NCBI GenBank assembly: GCA_013151035.1
Contig: JAADJB010000036.1
Location: forward strand, 1 to 61,447
DNA length: 61,447 bases
Source of the DNA: Gammaproteobacteria bacterium
Lineage (GTDB): Bacteria > Pseudomonadota > Gammaproteobacteria > JAADJB01
Direction: 5' to 3'
Below the pieces are notes generated by a model, which was not told the origin of the DNA, ran no database searches, and saw nothing but the letters and a program-made list of their open reading frames with translations. The position numbers and the translations under genes are program-made. Of this stretch, positions 37,702 through 46,418 are shown piece by piece. Each line of letters starts with the position of its first letter. The stretch's first letter is position 1.

Positions 37702-40700
37702 TTAAGAGGACAGACTTGAAGTTGGTGCCATCACTCCCAATGCTATCCAGTTACTGTCAAAGCGATATTCCGTTATAGCCCCCGCCGGATTGTTAATACG
37801 ATGTACTTGAGGTCTCTCGGTTCGTGCACATTCAACGACATATAACCAATACGATCCTTTTTTTTCACGTGCCATTTTGTATTGTGGAGAACTAACCCCA
37901 ACACCACGATCACCCCACAACCCATCAATGCCTTTAACTTCAATAAACCGGATATCGCCTGTTTTTGGATCAGTAGATTCAATGTCATAACCTTCATGTT
38001 TTGGAGGCATTCGCATTGCCTTACGACCGTTCTTCTCTTCCTGGATACATACATATTTTTCTGCTGCATCACCAATAGCATCACGCTCGGCCTGCCTTTC
38101 CTTGGAGTACGAATCAGATGCTTCATCCTCACCCTGCCGAGAATAAACATAAACAGGAATTCGACTCTGATTCTGCCGGTTAATTCTATCTGTGGTATTT
38201 CTTGATCGAGATCTATTCCATGATTCTTGTGTACCTGAATTGTTACCTGTTGCATTCGCTTCAGTTCGCCGAGGCGCACTAGACACCCCTCCTGAACTAG
38301 CTCGACTCCCCGACTGCCCTTGCCGATGTCCGGCCTCCTTCTGCCCTCCAGCATCGCGATTCGTCTGGCCAGAGTGACCTGTTGCAGATGCCGAACCGCC
38401 ACCGCCATTATTTCCACCCGCTGATTTCCCTTCTTCACCTATTGCGGTATCCGGCCTCTGATCTGCCTCGCCCGGAGACTCACTATCCTCATTTATCTCT
38501 TGCTGGCCAGATCCACTAATTAACCTGCTGACTTCCTTGCCAACATCCGTTGGTAAATGCCATCCCTTCTTGTCCCTTAACTTTTTGAATCGGCCTTCTG
38601 TTGTAATTGCGAGAGTGGTTCTCAGATGATCTTCATACTTTTTATAGGCCGCACCCCAGAGTGCCCTTGCTATAACCTCAACAGTATCATCCAGCAGATC
38701 TTCTTGTTCTGCACCACTACGAAGATAAAGCAAACGCCGGGAAGGTTCCCAGAATGCATGATGATCACTAACCGTTTTATGAATCAATGAATCAGTAACA
38801 TCATATCGAATGGCAAGCATATCTGTTTCAGCTTCTACAGATTTTAGTAATTCTTTCAGCACACCTGAATTTATGAGTTCTTGATATTTTTCCTGGGAAT
38901 CATTGTAGATCATGTAACAAAGAAGCCGTTTGGAATGTTCCGTTAAGAGAACCGGTGATTCAAGTTCTTTAGTTTTACCAGGATTTTCTAAAGATGCTTC
39001 GACACCCTCAGACAACAGAGCAACACCAAGCTCGTCGTATAAGGCTCTCAGATTGTTGTGAGTCAGGCTCTCTGGTTTCCAGACAAATGCAAGGTTTTCA
39101 CTAAACAGATTACGGAGATAATAATCATCAGGTACATAAACTTTGTCTTTGCCGACAAACTCATCATCCTGCGTCCACAGCATGACCTCATCTATAAACA
39201 CTTTCCACCATGCAGGATAGTCATCCAAGGATTTAGCTTCTGCAAGTAAACGAGGGTAAATCTTGCTTAATGACGCCTCAATTTCTTCAGACCTCAAATT
39301 ATTTCGCTCTGGCAACTGTAACCATGCTCTGGCCAAATCCTCATTCTGTACTGTTTCACTGATGCTGATTTTGTCCAAAAAGAACCGTCTCAGGCCACTT
39401 GCTTCGTAAACAGAGGAGAGCCAGCCATACAGTTCGCCCAGCACCTGGGACGCATCATCCCAGATAACCTCGCTCGAGATATACCAGCGTTTCCCTGATC
39501 CAGGGATATATATCAATGCCTCCTTGTGGAAATATTCAGCGTACTCATCTCCATAATCATCAAGGTACTTGTACAATTGCTTAATCAATTTGATATCGAC
39601 TTCTTGCTGCTTCGATAGCTCACGCAAATAGTCCAGTACAGTTTCAGTTGTAACTTCTGTTTTTATCCCAAGAAGCTCACAAAGTTCAGGCGATATATCG
39701 TCCTTGAGATAGGCGAGCCTGCTCCCGAACATTTCATTGATTTGTCTGGTTCTTACAAAAACCTCGCCTGGTCTTTTCAAGCCTTTGCTAGTTCTAATCC
39801 ATGGAATATTTGTAAGATAGAAATACAAGCCGGAATCTACCTTGCGGGATTTTCCAGAGTAGTAGAACCAGTCAATTTTCCCATGCCTCAAGGGCTCTGA
39901 TCGATTTTCCAGCATCCCCTCCAGCCAATACAAAAACGCAATACGGTTCTTCTTGTTCTTTCGCTGCCCCACATCAAGAAAGAATGACGGAGTCATCCAG
40001 CTTGTTAATTTTGGAATTTCAGAATAGTCCTCATTAAATGCATCAAATATCACAGACACATACTCACTATAGGGACTATCGTTATAGGAATACCTGCTAC
40101 CAGAGTATTGCCTAAAGTCGGGGTAACGTTGCGCATTAATCACAGACAAGAATTCATCAAGCGGCTCCCGGTTTTCCTCGATCATTTTGAGATACTTGTC
40201 TGACAGGACATCTTCATGTCCGTAGTCTTCTTCTGTTTTAAGAATTAATTGCCATCCCTTGTCCTTGTCGAGGGTTCGGGGCACAAGGAGTTCCATGCCT
40301 TTCAGCTTATCTGGGCGAACGACCGATCCATTATCGAGCAATACCGGCATCTTCTCACCGATGACCTTCCTGGCTTCTTCCATTATCTCTCGCCAATATT
40401 CAATAATGATCTGCACTGAAGCCAGCAAATCCTTTTCATTCATCTGATCGACATGCTCATACAACCAAGGCACAAGCGTATTCCCAACATACGCAGAGAA
40501 TGAAAAATCAGTTATCTCAAGATTTTCCCTGACCCACGCCAATAACTCCTTGTTTTCTACCAGACGATGGGACAGTTGCTCATCAATAAATGCAATTTCG
40601 GGAAAATTTGCAGTGGACAACCTTTTACCCAGCTTCTTGACCAGCCCATGACCTGTCGGGAAATAGACCTGATGCTGACTGATTGAAACTCGCTTGCCGT

Positions 40701-42222
40701 CCTGAATCGGGGCAATTGATAGTTTCTTTAAATCCTTTCCAAATCCCTTTACTGATTCGCGCAGAAAATTATAGAGGTCGTAGAACCAGTCACAATTTCT
40801 GGTAGATAGCCACTGTTCATCTAAAAGGCACTGTTTAAGGTCATTGGTATTAAAGCTTTTGACCCCAATCGACTTTAAGCGCCTGGCATGTTTCTCCAGC
40901 CCCACATCAACAAAATTGAAATCATTGAAGGCAACCGATCTGGAATCACCGCCAAAGAGCTTTCTAGCTTCCTTTGATGCCAGTCGTGACTTAGAAGGTG
41001 AAATCAAATTGCCGTTATCTGCAAGAACGATATCCATGGTGGAAAGACGAGTTGTTACTTCCTTGCAAACTGGCGTGAAGTACTCTTTCAGAGACTTAAC
41101 TTCGTCTGTGAGGGGAATAAAGCCGTATAAGGATTTGCGATGTTCCTGACTCTTCGATACCGCCTCTAATCCCTGAACAACAAGATCAGATAGCGCATCA
41201 CGTAGCCAGATGTTCCATGCACGACCAGACTGAATGGATTCCCGGTTCGCCGTAAGAATAAAATCGGCGTTGATCAGGAACGGAAAGCCACTGTCCACTT
41301 CGGTTGGCAAAAACGCATAAATAGTTCCCGTGTGACTGTTCTTATCCAAAGGGAATGCAACCGTGATTTCTCGATCTATAACATCCCTACGTTTTTCTTC
41401 TTTTATATCATCCGGCACAACAACCGTATCTGTATGCAACCAATACCGGTTAATTACCGCTTCTTTGTCTTTTTGCTGTATCAGCAAGTCAATGATGGGT
41501 GCATGGGTCTTGTCCCGGACAAGATCGATCGCCGTTGCCTCACTCCTTATATCAACTGACAACCCCTCCAGCTTCGATAGAAACAGAATGGTTTCGGGTT
41601 TAATCCGCTTAAGTTCAGTAACAATATCCGTCTTCTTACCTGGCTTTAAGGGAAGCAGTATGGCCGTATTGGCCTTATCTTCTCTAACGATGCTGGGTCT
41701 GCTGTCAAGCCAATAGGGTACAATATAGGAAAGCTCAATATCCGAATCTTTTTCCTTGAACTGGAAACAAAAACCGTTTGAATAAATATGGGGCGCGGCG
41801 GACACAATGAAAACGGACTTAAAACCGATGCCCTTCTCACCAATATATCCCTGTATTTTTTCTTTGGTCGATTCGCCAATCTGGCAGATGCTTTCTACAT
41901 GTTTTTTCTCAAACCCAGCCTCATTGTTGAACACACACAGGCAACCATCGCTGTCAGGAGTATGGGTTGGATCTTCATCCAGCACGACAAAGCGTAAATC
42001 GGGTGGTTTATTCTGGTACTCGTTATCCTCTGCGTTTTGAATGAGCTCCAGAATGAAATGGACCTCTTTTTCATAAAGGCCGGTGGATAATTGCTCAATG
42101 GCATTTTTGTAGCCACGAGAGATAAAGGCAAAATCCTCGGCCTGGGTGCCATTATCCTTGATACCGTATTGATGACGGATATTTGCAATGACATGCTGTG
42201 CTGTTTCCATCACTTTATCCAT
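37702..42222 (-). CDS. GHKL ATPase (sacsin/NO VEIN-like) with C-terminal DUF3883 nuclease-like domain
   Basis: This is a 1506-residue protein. Residues about 40-240 form a GHKL-type ATPase: the N-box ELIQNAEDNEY (Glu59, Asn63, Asp66) and the glycine box GEKGIGFKSVF (about 128-138), as in the sacsin N-terminal domain. A long central region has no family I recognise. A glycine/serine/arginine-rich linker (about 1245-1370) leads to a DUF3883 domain with GYDIESTD then FIEVKG (about 1409-1431) and SPQYKMAREKKGSYWLYVVE, a PD-(D/E)XK-like arrangement. Bacterial proteins of this type are often found near restriction or defence genes. A role in nucleic-acid-directed defence is likely but unproven. Confidence 0.85.
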   Translation of the reverse strand: MDKVMETAQHVIANIRHQYGIKDNGTQAEDFAFISRGYKNAIEQLSTGLYEKEVHFILELIQNAEDNEYQNKPPDLRFVVLDEDPTHTPDSDGCLCVFNNEAGFEKKHVESICQIGESTKEKIQGYIGEKGIGFKSVFIVSAAPHIYSNGFCFQFKEKDSDIELSYIVPYWLDSRPSIVREDKANTAILLPLKPGKKTDIVTELKRIKPETILFLSKLEGLSVDIRSEATAIDLVRDKTHAPIIDLLIQQKDKEAVINRYWLHTDTVVVPDDIKEEKRRDVIDREITVAFPLDKNSHTGTIYAFLPTEVDSGFPFLINADFILTANRESIQSGRAWNIWLRDALSDLVVQGLEAVSKSQEHRKSLYGFIPLTDEVKSLKEYFTPVCKEVTTRLSTMDIVLADNGNLISPSKSRLASKEARKLFGGDSRSVAFNDFNFVDVGLEKHARRLKSIGVKSFNTNDLKQCLLDEQWLSTRNCDWFYDLYNFLRESVKGFGKDLKKLSIAPIQDGKRVSISQHQVYFPTGHGLVKKLGKRLSTANFPEIAFIDEQLSHRLVENKELLAWVRENLEITDFSFSAYVGNTLVPWLYEHVDQMNEKDLLASVQIIIEYWREIMEEARKVIGEKMPVLLDNGSVVRPDKLKGMELLVPRTLDKDKGWQLILKTEEDYGHEDVLSDKYLKMIEENREPLDEFLSVINAQRYPDFRQYSGSRYSYNDSPYSEYVSVIFDAFNEDYSEIPKLTSWMTPSFFLDVGQRKNKKNRIAFLYWLEGMLENRSEPLRHGKIDWFYYSGKSRKVDSGLYFYLTNIPWIRTSKGLKRPGEVFVRTRQINEMFGSRLAYLKDDISPELCELLGIKTEVTTETVLDYLRELSKQQEVDIKLIKQLYKYLDDYGDEYAEYFHKEALIYIPGSGKRWYISSEVIWDDASQVLGELYGWLSSVYEASGLRRFFLDKISISETVQNEDLARAWLQLPERNNLRSEEIEASLSKIYPRLLAEAKSLDDYPAWWKVFIDEVMLWTQDDEFVGKDKVYVPDDYYLRNLFSENLAFVWKPESLTHNNLRALYDELGVALLSEGVEASLENPGKTKELESPVLLTEHSKRLLCYMIYNDSQEKYQELINSGVLKELLKSVEAETDMLAIRYDVTDSLIHKTVSDHHAFWEPSRRLLYLRSGAEQEDLLDDTVEVIARALWGAAYKKYEDHLRTTLAITTEGRFKKLRDKKGWHLPTDVGKEVSRLISGSGQQEINEDSESPGEADQRPDTAIGEEGKSAGGNNGGGGSASATGHSGQTNRDAGGQKEAGHRQGQSGSRASSGGVSSAPRRTEANATGNNSGTQESWNRSRSRNTTDRINRQNQSRIPVYVYSRQGEDEASDSYSKERQAERDAIGDAAEKYVCIQEEKNGRKAMRMPPKHEGYDIESTDPKTGDIRFIEVKGIDGLWGDRGVGVSSPQYKMAREKKGSYWLYVVECARTERPQVHRINNPAGAITEYRFDSNWIALGVMAPTSSLSS

Positions 42223-42379
42223 CAGTAAGTTCTTTTCCTTTCATATTGGACAAGGCTGTTATTTCATTGTAACAAAATAACATGTTAGACTCCTAGTAAT
42301 ACCCACATGGGCAAGGAGCCTAATCGGGATGAGAGATTATTGTTGCCGCATAGCGGTTTCATTCAACAAGGAGGTTAAA

Positions 42380-42874
42380 ATGAAAGATAAAATATCATCC
42401 AGCATTCTATTGATACGCAACCAACGAGTTATGCTCGATTTTGTATTGGCTTCACTTTATGGTGTGGAAACAAAAGCATTGAATAGAGCGGTAAAAAGAA
42501 ATATAGAAAGATTTCCTGAAGACTTCATGTTTATTCTTACGAAACAAGAGCTTAACAACTTGAAGTACCAATTTGGCACCTCAAGTTCATGGGGTGGTCG
42601 CCGTTCCTTTCCTTATGCTTTTACAGAACATGGTGTTGCTATGTTGTCAGGAATTTTGAATAGCGAGTTAGCCATTAAAGTAAATATAGATATTATTCGC
42701 ATATTTATTCGTTACAGACATATTTCCTCTATTGAAGGAATCGAAAAAAGATTAAATGAATTAGAGAAAAAATATGATGCTGATTTTGAATTTATTTTTA
42801 ATGCAGTACGTCAGTTGGTAAGTGAACCCAAAAAAGAGAAGAAATCTATTGGATTTATTTGGGACAAAAAATAA
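42380..42874 (+). CDS. ORF6N domain protein (phage-regulator type)
   Basis: This 164-residue protein has an ORF6N domain at about residues 5-95: ILLIRNQRVMLDFVLASLYG, then RFPEDFMFILTKQEL and FPYAFTEHGVAMLSGILNSE. A short charged helical tail follows. ORF6N proteins are common in phages and mobile elements and resemble KilA-N/Rha-type DNA-binding regulators. A strong AAGGAGG precedes the ATG at 42380 and decides the start. The gene is clearly more AT-rich than its surroundings and is divergent from the GHKL/DUF3883 gene, so both likely arrived by transfer. Confidence 0.88.
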   Translation: MKDKISSSILLIRNQRVMLDFVLASLYGVETKALNRAVKRNIERFPEDFMFILTKQELNNLKYQFGTSSSWGGRRSFPYAFTEHGVAMLSGILNSELAIKVNIDIIRIFIRYRHISSIEGIEKRLNELEKKYDADFEFIFNAVRQLVSEPKKEKKSIGFIWDKK

Positions 42875-42895
42875 ATCTATTTTGAAACAACCTTC

Positions 42896-43657
42896 CTATG
42901 GAATAGAAACGCTGACCTTGTAACCGGCGCGTACAGGTACATCACCCGCCTTAATCTCCATAGTCACCCTGTAATAAGGGTCTTTTAATACATCAGGCAC
43001 CACTTCAAACTGTATCACCCTCGCCTTCAATGACTGTTTTTTCAGCATAACATCAAGTGTTTGATCAAGACGCAGACCATCCAGCACGTCTCCGCGCACG
43101 GGTATCTCGATCCACATCCGTTCTGCATTCACTAACTGTATCAGTGTCCGAGGCTGTTCAAGGTGACTCACAACCTCGCCTGCCCTTGCCTGCACTTCTG
43201 TAATCAGACCCTTCATCGGCGCCCTGATAACAGCATATTTCAATGTCTGTCTGGCCTGCACACAATCACTATTAACGCGCTGATAACGTGCCTCTGCTGC
43301 TAACTTGTCGATAAGGGCTAGCTGGAGTTTACGTTCAGATAACAAGGTCTGCTCATACATCTCCTGAGCACGCACATATTCCCGCTGAACTTCCTTACGC
43401 AATTCAGTCTGTGCCACAATGCCCGCTTCACAGGCCACCACCCTGGCGTTAAATGTAGCAAGATCCAGCGTTAGCAATGCCTGCCCCTGTTTTACCAACT
43501 GCCCCTTACGCACATTAACCTGTTGGATAACACCTGAGACCGGGGTCGTTAAATCAATAACCGGGGTCAATCGAGTGTAGCCCGTATATTCAACCGCCTG
43601 TACCGATCCCTGCCATAATAAAACAAGTCCGATCAGGAAAACAATATTACGTCGCAT
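42896..43657 (-). CDS. Efflux periplasmic adaptor (HlyD/RND membrane-fusion type)
   Basis: This 253-residue adaptor has a signal peptide (MRRNIVFLIGLVLLWQGSVQA), a lipoyl/barrel start (LTTPVSGVIQQVNVRKGQLV), and a central coiled-coil hairpin (about 75-140). The returning beta-barrel domain contains YAVIRAPMKGLITEVQARAG. Such adaptors bridge an inner-membrane pump and a TolC-like channel. Its start overlaps the tolC-like stop by one base. No inner-membrane pump gene is adjacent, so the pump must be elsewhere, or the pair works with an orphan transporter. Confidence 0.88.
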   Translation of the reverse strand: MRRNIVFLIGLVLLWQGSVQAVEYTGYTRLTPVIDLTTPVSGVIQQVNVRKGQLVKQGQALLTLDLATFNARVVACEAGIVAQTELRKEVQREYVRAQEMYEQTLLSERKLQLALIDKLAAEARYQRVNSDCVQARQTLKYAVIRAPMKGLITEVQARAGEVVSHLEQPRTLIQLVNAERMWIEIPVRGDVLDGLRLDQTLDVMLKKQSLKARVIQFEVVPDVLKDPYYRVTMEIKAGDVPVRAGYKVSVSIP

Positions 43658-45120
43658 TAACCACCACCCTTTGTCATTCTATTCTGGAAAGAAAAACCCT
43701 CAATTACAGGCATATACTTCTTGTCTCCGGTATACCAGGCCAACCGCGCCCAGGTCAGGGCCTGTTGATAGCGATTCAGCGCCAGCTTCATCCTCACTTC
43801 AGCCAGACGAATCATGGAGTCACCAAGGTCTGCCTGCACCTCCATCTCATACAACGAGCGATTCTTATCCAGATCAAGATCACGAAAATCCTGCTCAATT
43901 ATCAATGCACGACTTTGTGCCGACAGGGTATTTAATTGCTGCCACAGACTCAATAATGCTGCTCGAACCTTCATTATCCCGTTTTTTTTCTCTGCCTGTA
44001 AACGGGAAACACTCGCATGTGCCGCAACCAGGCGGGCATCCTGCCCCCTCTTCATCAAGGGCACATTCATCACCAACCCTGCCGTCCATTTCTTGTCATA
44101 GGCTACCAGACCGGCATATTTATTTGCCGTCAATTCCAGATCAAGACGCGGGTTACTACTCCGTCGGATAGCACGCAACTGCGCCTGCATCGCCTCCAGT
44201 TTATAATCAATCGCCAATAATCCAGGATTACTTTGCGATGCCTCATAATACAATTCATCCAGTTGTGGCGGTCGTTGTGCAAAAAAACCAAAACCGGGGT
44301 CGCGTAAAGAAGCCGCCAGGCTGTTCGGACGTCCCATTGCCTCCGCCAGTGCAACACGGGTATTCTTCTGTTGTGCTTGGGCAATGACGCGTTGCAACAT
44401 CGCCTGTTGATAAATGGATTCCTTTTCAAGCAGAACAATATCACTGATCTGCCCCATTCGATGTGCCTCCTGAGCTCGTTCATAACGCACATAGGCAACT
44501 GCCATTACCTCATCCAGGGTACGAAAATTCATATCCGCCAACAGAATATCGGTGTATTGCGTTATTAATTGTATCAGATGCCCCTGATAGACAAGATGGT
44601 ATTGTTGCTCCTCACCCTTCACCAGAAGATCAGAACGTTCCCTTTGCGCCTGACTATAACCAAAATCATAGAGCCTACGCTCGGCAATCAGGGATAGCTT
44701 TGAATTATCATACTCAGCACCCGTTGTTGAATAGATAGACGCATAGCGCGGCCATTCACCATAACCTTCCAGATAGATATCCCAATCCTGCTCAGAATCC
44801 ACCTGTGTGCCTAGTGCCTGGGCAACGGCTATATCACTCTGCGCCAGTGCCAACACCGGATGACTACCCCGCACCTGCTGTAATACATAGGCCAGGGTTA
44901 ACGGTTCAGGCAAGGCATCATCCGCCGCTTGCACCGATACACAAAGGCTAAGCAGTGATAAAAGAATTAGTAAAATAACTCTGTTAACCCATTGCTGTCC
45001 CGTTAACTCAAGAGACAGGGATTGCGCTTCTCTATCAGAGACCCTTGCCCGCATGGACGCGGGCGTGGAGCCTACAGGGATGTATTCACGGCGTGTCTCG
45101 GGTAGAGAAGCGCAATTCAT
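43657..45120 (-). CDS. TolC-family outer-membrane efflux protein
   Basis: The open frame encodes 487 residues. A hydrophobic signal (RVILLILLSLLSLCVSVQA) is followed by the TolC pattern of repeated helices: PLTLAYVLQQVRGSHPVLAL, RYERAQEAHRMGQISDIVLL, and a second repeat with NRSLYEMEVQADLGDSMIRL. The first about 36 residues, including the only in-frame ATG codons (45120 and 45054), are translation of a 114-bp palindromic element. The native start has therefore been lost or replaced, or a non-standard start is used. It is coupled to the adaptor gene downstream. Confidence 0.85.
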   Translation of the reverse strand: MNCASLPETRREYIPVGSTPASMRARVSDREAQSLSLELTGQQWVNRVILLILLSLLSLCVSVQAADDALPEPLTLAYVLQQVRGSHPVLALAQSDIAVAQALGTQVDSEQDWDIYLEGYGEWPRYASIYSTTGAEYDNSKLSLIAERRLYDFGYSQAQRERSDLLVKGEEQQYHLVYQGHLIQLITQYTDILLADMNFRTLDEVMAVAYVRYERAQEAHRMGQISDIVLLEKESIYQQAMLQRVIAQAQQKNTRVALAEAMGRPNSLAASLRDPGFGFFAQRPPQLDELYYEASQSNPGLLAIDYKLEAMQAQLRAIRRSSNPRLDLELTANKYAGLVAYDKKWTAGLVMNVPLMKRGQDARLVAAHASVSRLQAEKKNGIMKVRAALLSLWQQLNTLSAQSRALIIEQDFRDLDLDKNRSLYEMEVQADLGDSMIRLAEVRMKLALNRYQQALTWARLAWYTGDKKYMPVIEGFSFQNRMTKGGG

Positions 45121-45125
45121 GTCTC
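45012..45125 (+). repeat. 114-bp palindromic element, copy 6
   Basis: The arms (GAGACAGGGATTGCGCTTC...) pair with four mismatches. The core hairpin carries a compensatory change relative to other copies (CC...GG in place of CG...CG at its base). It overlaps the 5' end of the tolC-like gene and supplies its in-frame start codons on the minus strand. The right flank GAACTTACCCAGCATATTT matches that of copies 2 and 8. Confidence 0.93.
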
Positions 45126-45171
45126 GAACTTACCCAGCATATTTTTTTCTATCAATATCATCTAGCAAGAC

Positions 45172-45708
45172 TTAACGCCGACGCTGCCGTTTATAAACCA
45201 CAAAAGGCATCTCCTTATAAGCCCCACTCACCACATATTCACCCAACCACATAAATTCTTCAACCCCGGATGTAGCACCGGTAAACCTTACCACCCGCTT
45301 ACCCTGTAAATCATAGATCTGTATCACCGGTGTCGCCCGTACACGATTCTGACGTTGAGCAAAGTCCTGCTGTGTCATTTCCTTGCCAGAAAAATCCGTA
45401 ATATCCAGACCACCCTCAATATCCACTATAAAGCTCAGAAAGTGTTTTTTAAAATATTGCTGAACCTGTAGCTGATTTAACACTGTCTCCTTCATACGAT
45501 GACAAAAGGGACAGTCCTTCATTTCAAAAAACAACAAGATTCCTTTTTTACCTTCTTCCCTGGCACGCACTAATTCCTCAGAATAATCACCAAAGCTGGT
45601 GTCAAAGAAGGCATCATAACCCGCAGCCTCCGCAGAACCCACGCGCATAAATAATAACAGGCTACACGCCCACAATATTTTCCAATATTGAGTCACACAA
45701 TTCTCCAT
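45172..45708 (-). CDS. Periplasmic thioredoxin-family protein (SoxW-like)
   Basis: This 178-residue protein has a signal peptide (about residues 1-28, ending SAEAA) and a thioredoxin fold with a CxxC pair in FFEMKDCPFCHRMKETVL. The substrate-side segment is RVRATPVIQIYDLQGK, with the cis-proline. It resembles SoxW-type or Thioredoxin_2 periplasmic oxidoreductases, some of which are linked to thiosulfate oxidation. It lies between two palindromic elements and near a TlpA-like protein; its partner is unknown. Confidence 0.8.
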   Translation of the reverse strand: MENCVTQYWKILWACSLLLFMRVGSAEAAGYDAFFDTSFGDYSEELVRAREEGKKGILLFFEMKDCPFCHRMKETVLNQLQVQQYFKKHFLSFIVDIEGGLDITDFSGKEMTQQDFAQRQNRVRATPVIQIYDLQGKRVVRFTGATSGVEEFMWLGEYVVSGAYKEMPFVVYKRQRRR

Positions 45709-45726
45709 TCACACAAATAACAGCAA

Positions 45727-45844
45727 GAGACAGGTGGTTTGTCTGCGTCTATCAGAGACCTTTGCCCGCATGGACGCGAGCATCGAACCTACACGGATGT
45801 ATTTACGATGTGTCTCCGATAGACGCAGGCGACCCACCCGTCTC
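45727..45844 (+). repeat. 118-bp palindromic element, copy 7
   Basis: This is the longest copy, with 33-base arms that pair with five differences; most of these are G/T wobbles if transcribed. The core is the most diverged (GCCCGC with GCGAGC). It lies between the TlpA-like gene and the SoxW-like gene, both on the minus strand. Confidence 0.9.
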
Positions 45845-45855
45845 GAATTAAACCA

Positions 45856-46323
45856 TCACTTCTTAGTCTTACGCTGAATAAATTTCTCCAACGCCTCAGC
45901 CGTAATAGGCCCCACCTGCCGAGCAACCACATGACCCTCCGGAGAAACCATATATGTTGTTGGCAAGCCCGGTACCGGCCCCAACTCAGACAGATATTCA
46001 GAACCCTCACCAATTAGCACCGGATAGGAAATCATACTATCATCAACAAACTCACGCAGCGAATTAACATCAATATCTTCAAGATCCACCCCCAAAACCA
46101 CCGCCAGATCATCTTTATGTTCATCATGGAACTGGATCAACTCCGGTATCTCTTCCTTACAAGGTGGGCACCAGGTTGCCCAGTAATTCACGATGACCCA
46201 TTTTCCCCGATAATCAGAGAGCGAGACAGCCTTACCATTCACATCCTGTAGGGTAAATTCCTCAGCAGCCGATAGAGCCATGCTCCATAAGGCAAATATG
46301 ACAACAAATATATACTTCTTCAT
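45856..46323 (-). CDS. TlpA/ResA-type thiol-disulfide reductase
   Basis: This 155-residue protein has a signal peptide (MKKYIFVVIFALWSMALSAA) and a thioredoxin-like domain with NYWATWCPPCKEEIPELIQF as the active site and PGLPTTYMVSPEGHV with the cis-proline. TlpA/ResA proteins reduce periplasmic disulfides, often for cytochrome c or oxidase maturation. It is divergent from the class I fumarase gene. The substrate cannot be inferred from the context. Confidence 0.9.
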   Translation of the reverse strand: MKKYIFVVIFALWSMALSAAEEFTLQDVNGKAVSLSDYRGKWVIVNYWATWCPPCKEEIPELIQFHDEHKDDLAVVLGVDLEDIDVNSLREFVDDSMISYPVLIGEGSEYLSELGPVPGLPTTYMVSPEGHVVARQVGPITAEALEKFIQRKTKK

Positions 46324-46418
46324 TCACAAACCCCTGTTAATAGACAATGACTTTCCGCTACAATAAAAGACTCCAGGAAGCTTGAAAGGTTTCCCTCGAC
46401 CTCAAAACAGGATTTATT

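Noticed and set aside
37702-42222. Assignment of the GHKL/DUF3883 protein to a named defence system such as DISARM or BREX
   Set aside because: None of the other components of those systems is in the neighbourhood, and domain similarity alone does not support the name.
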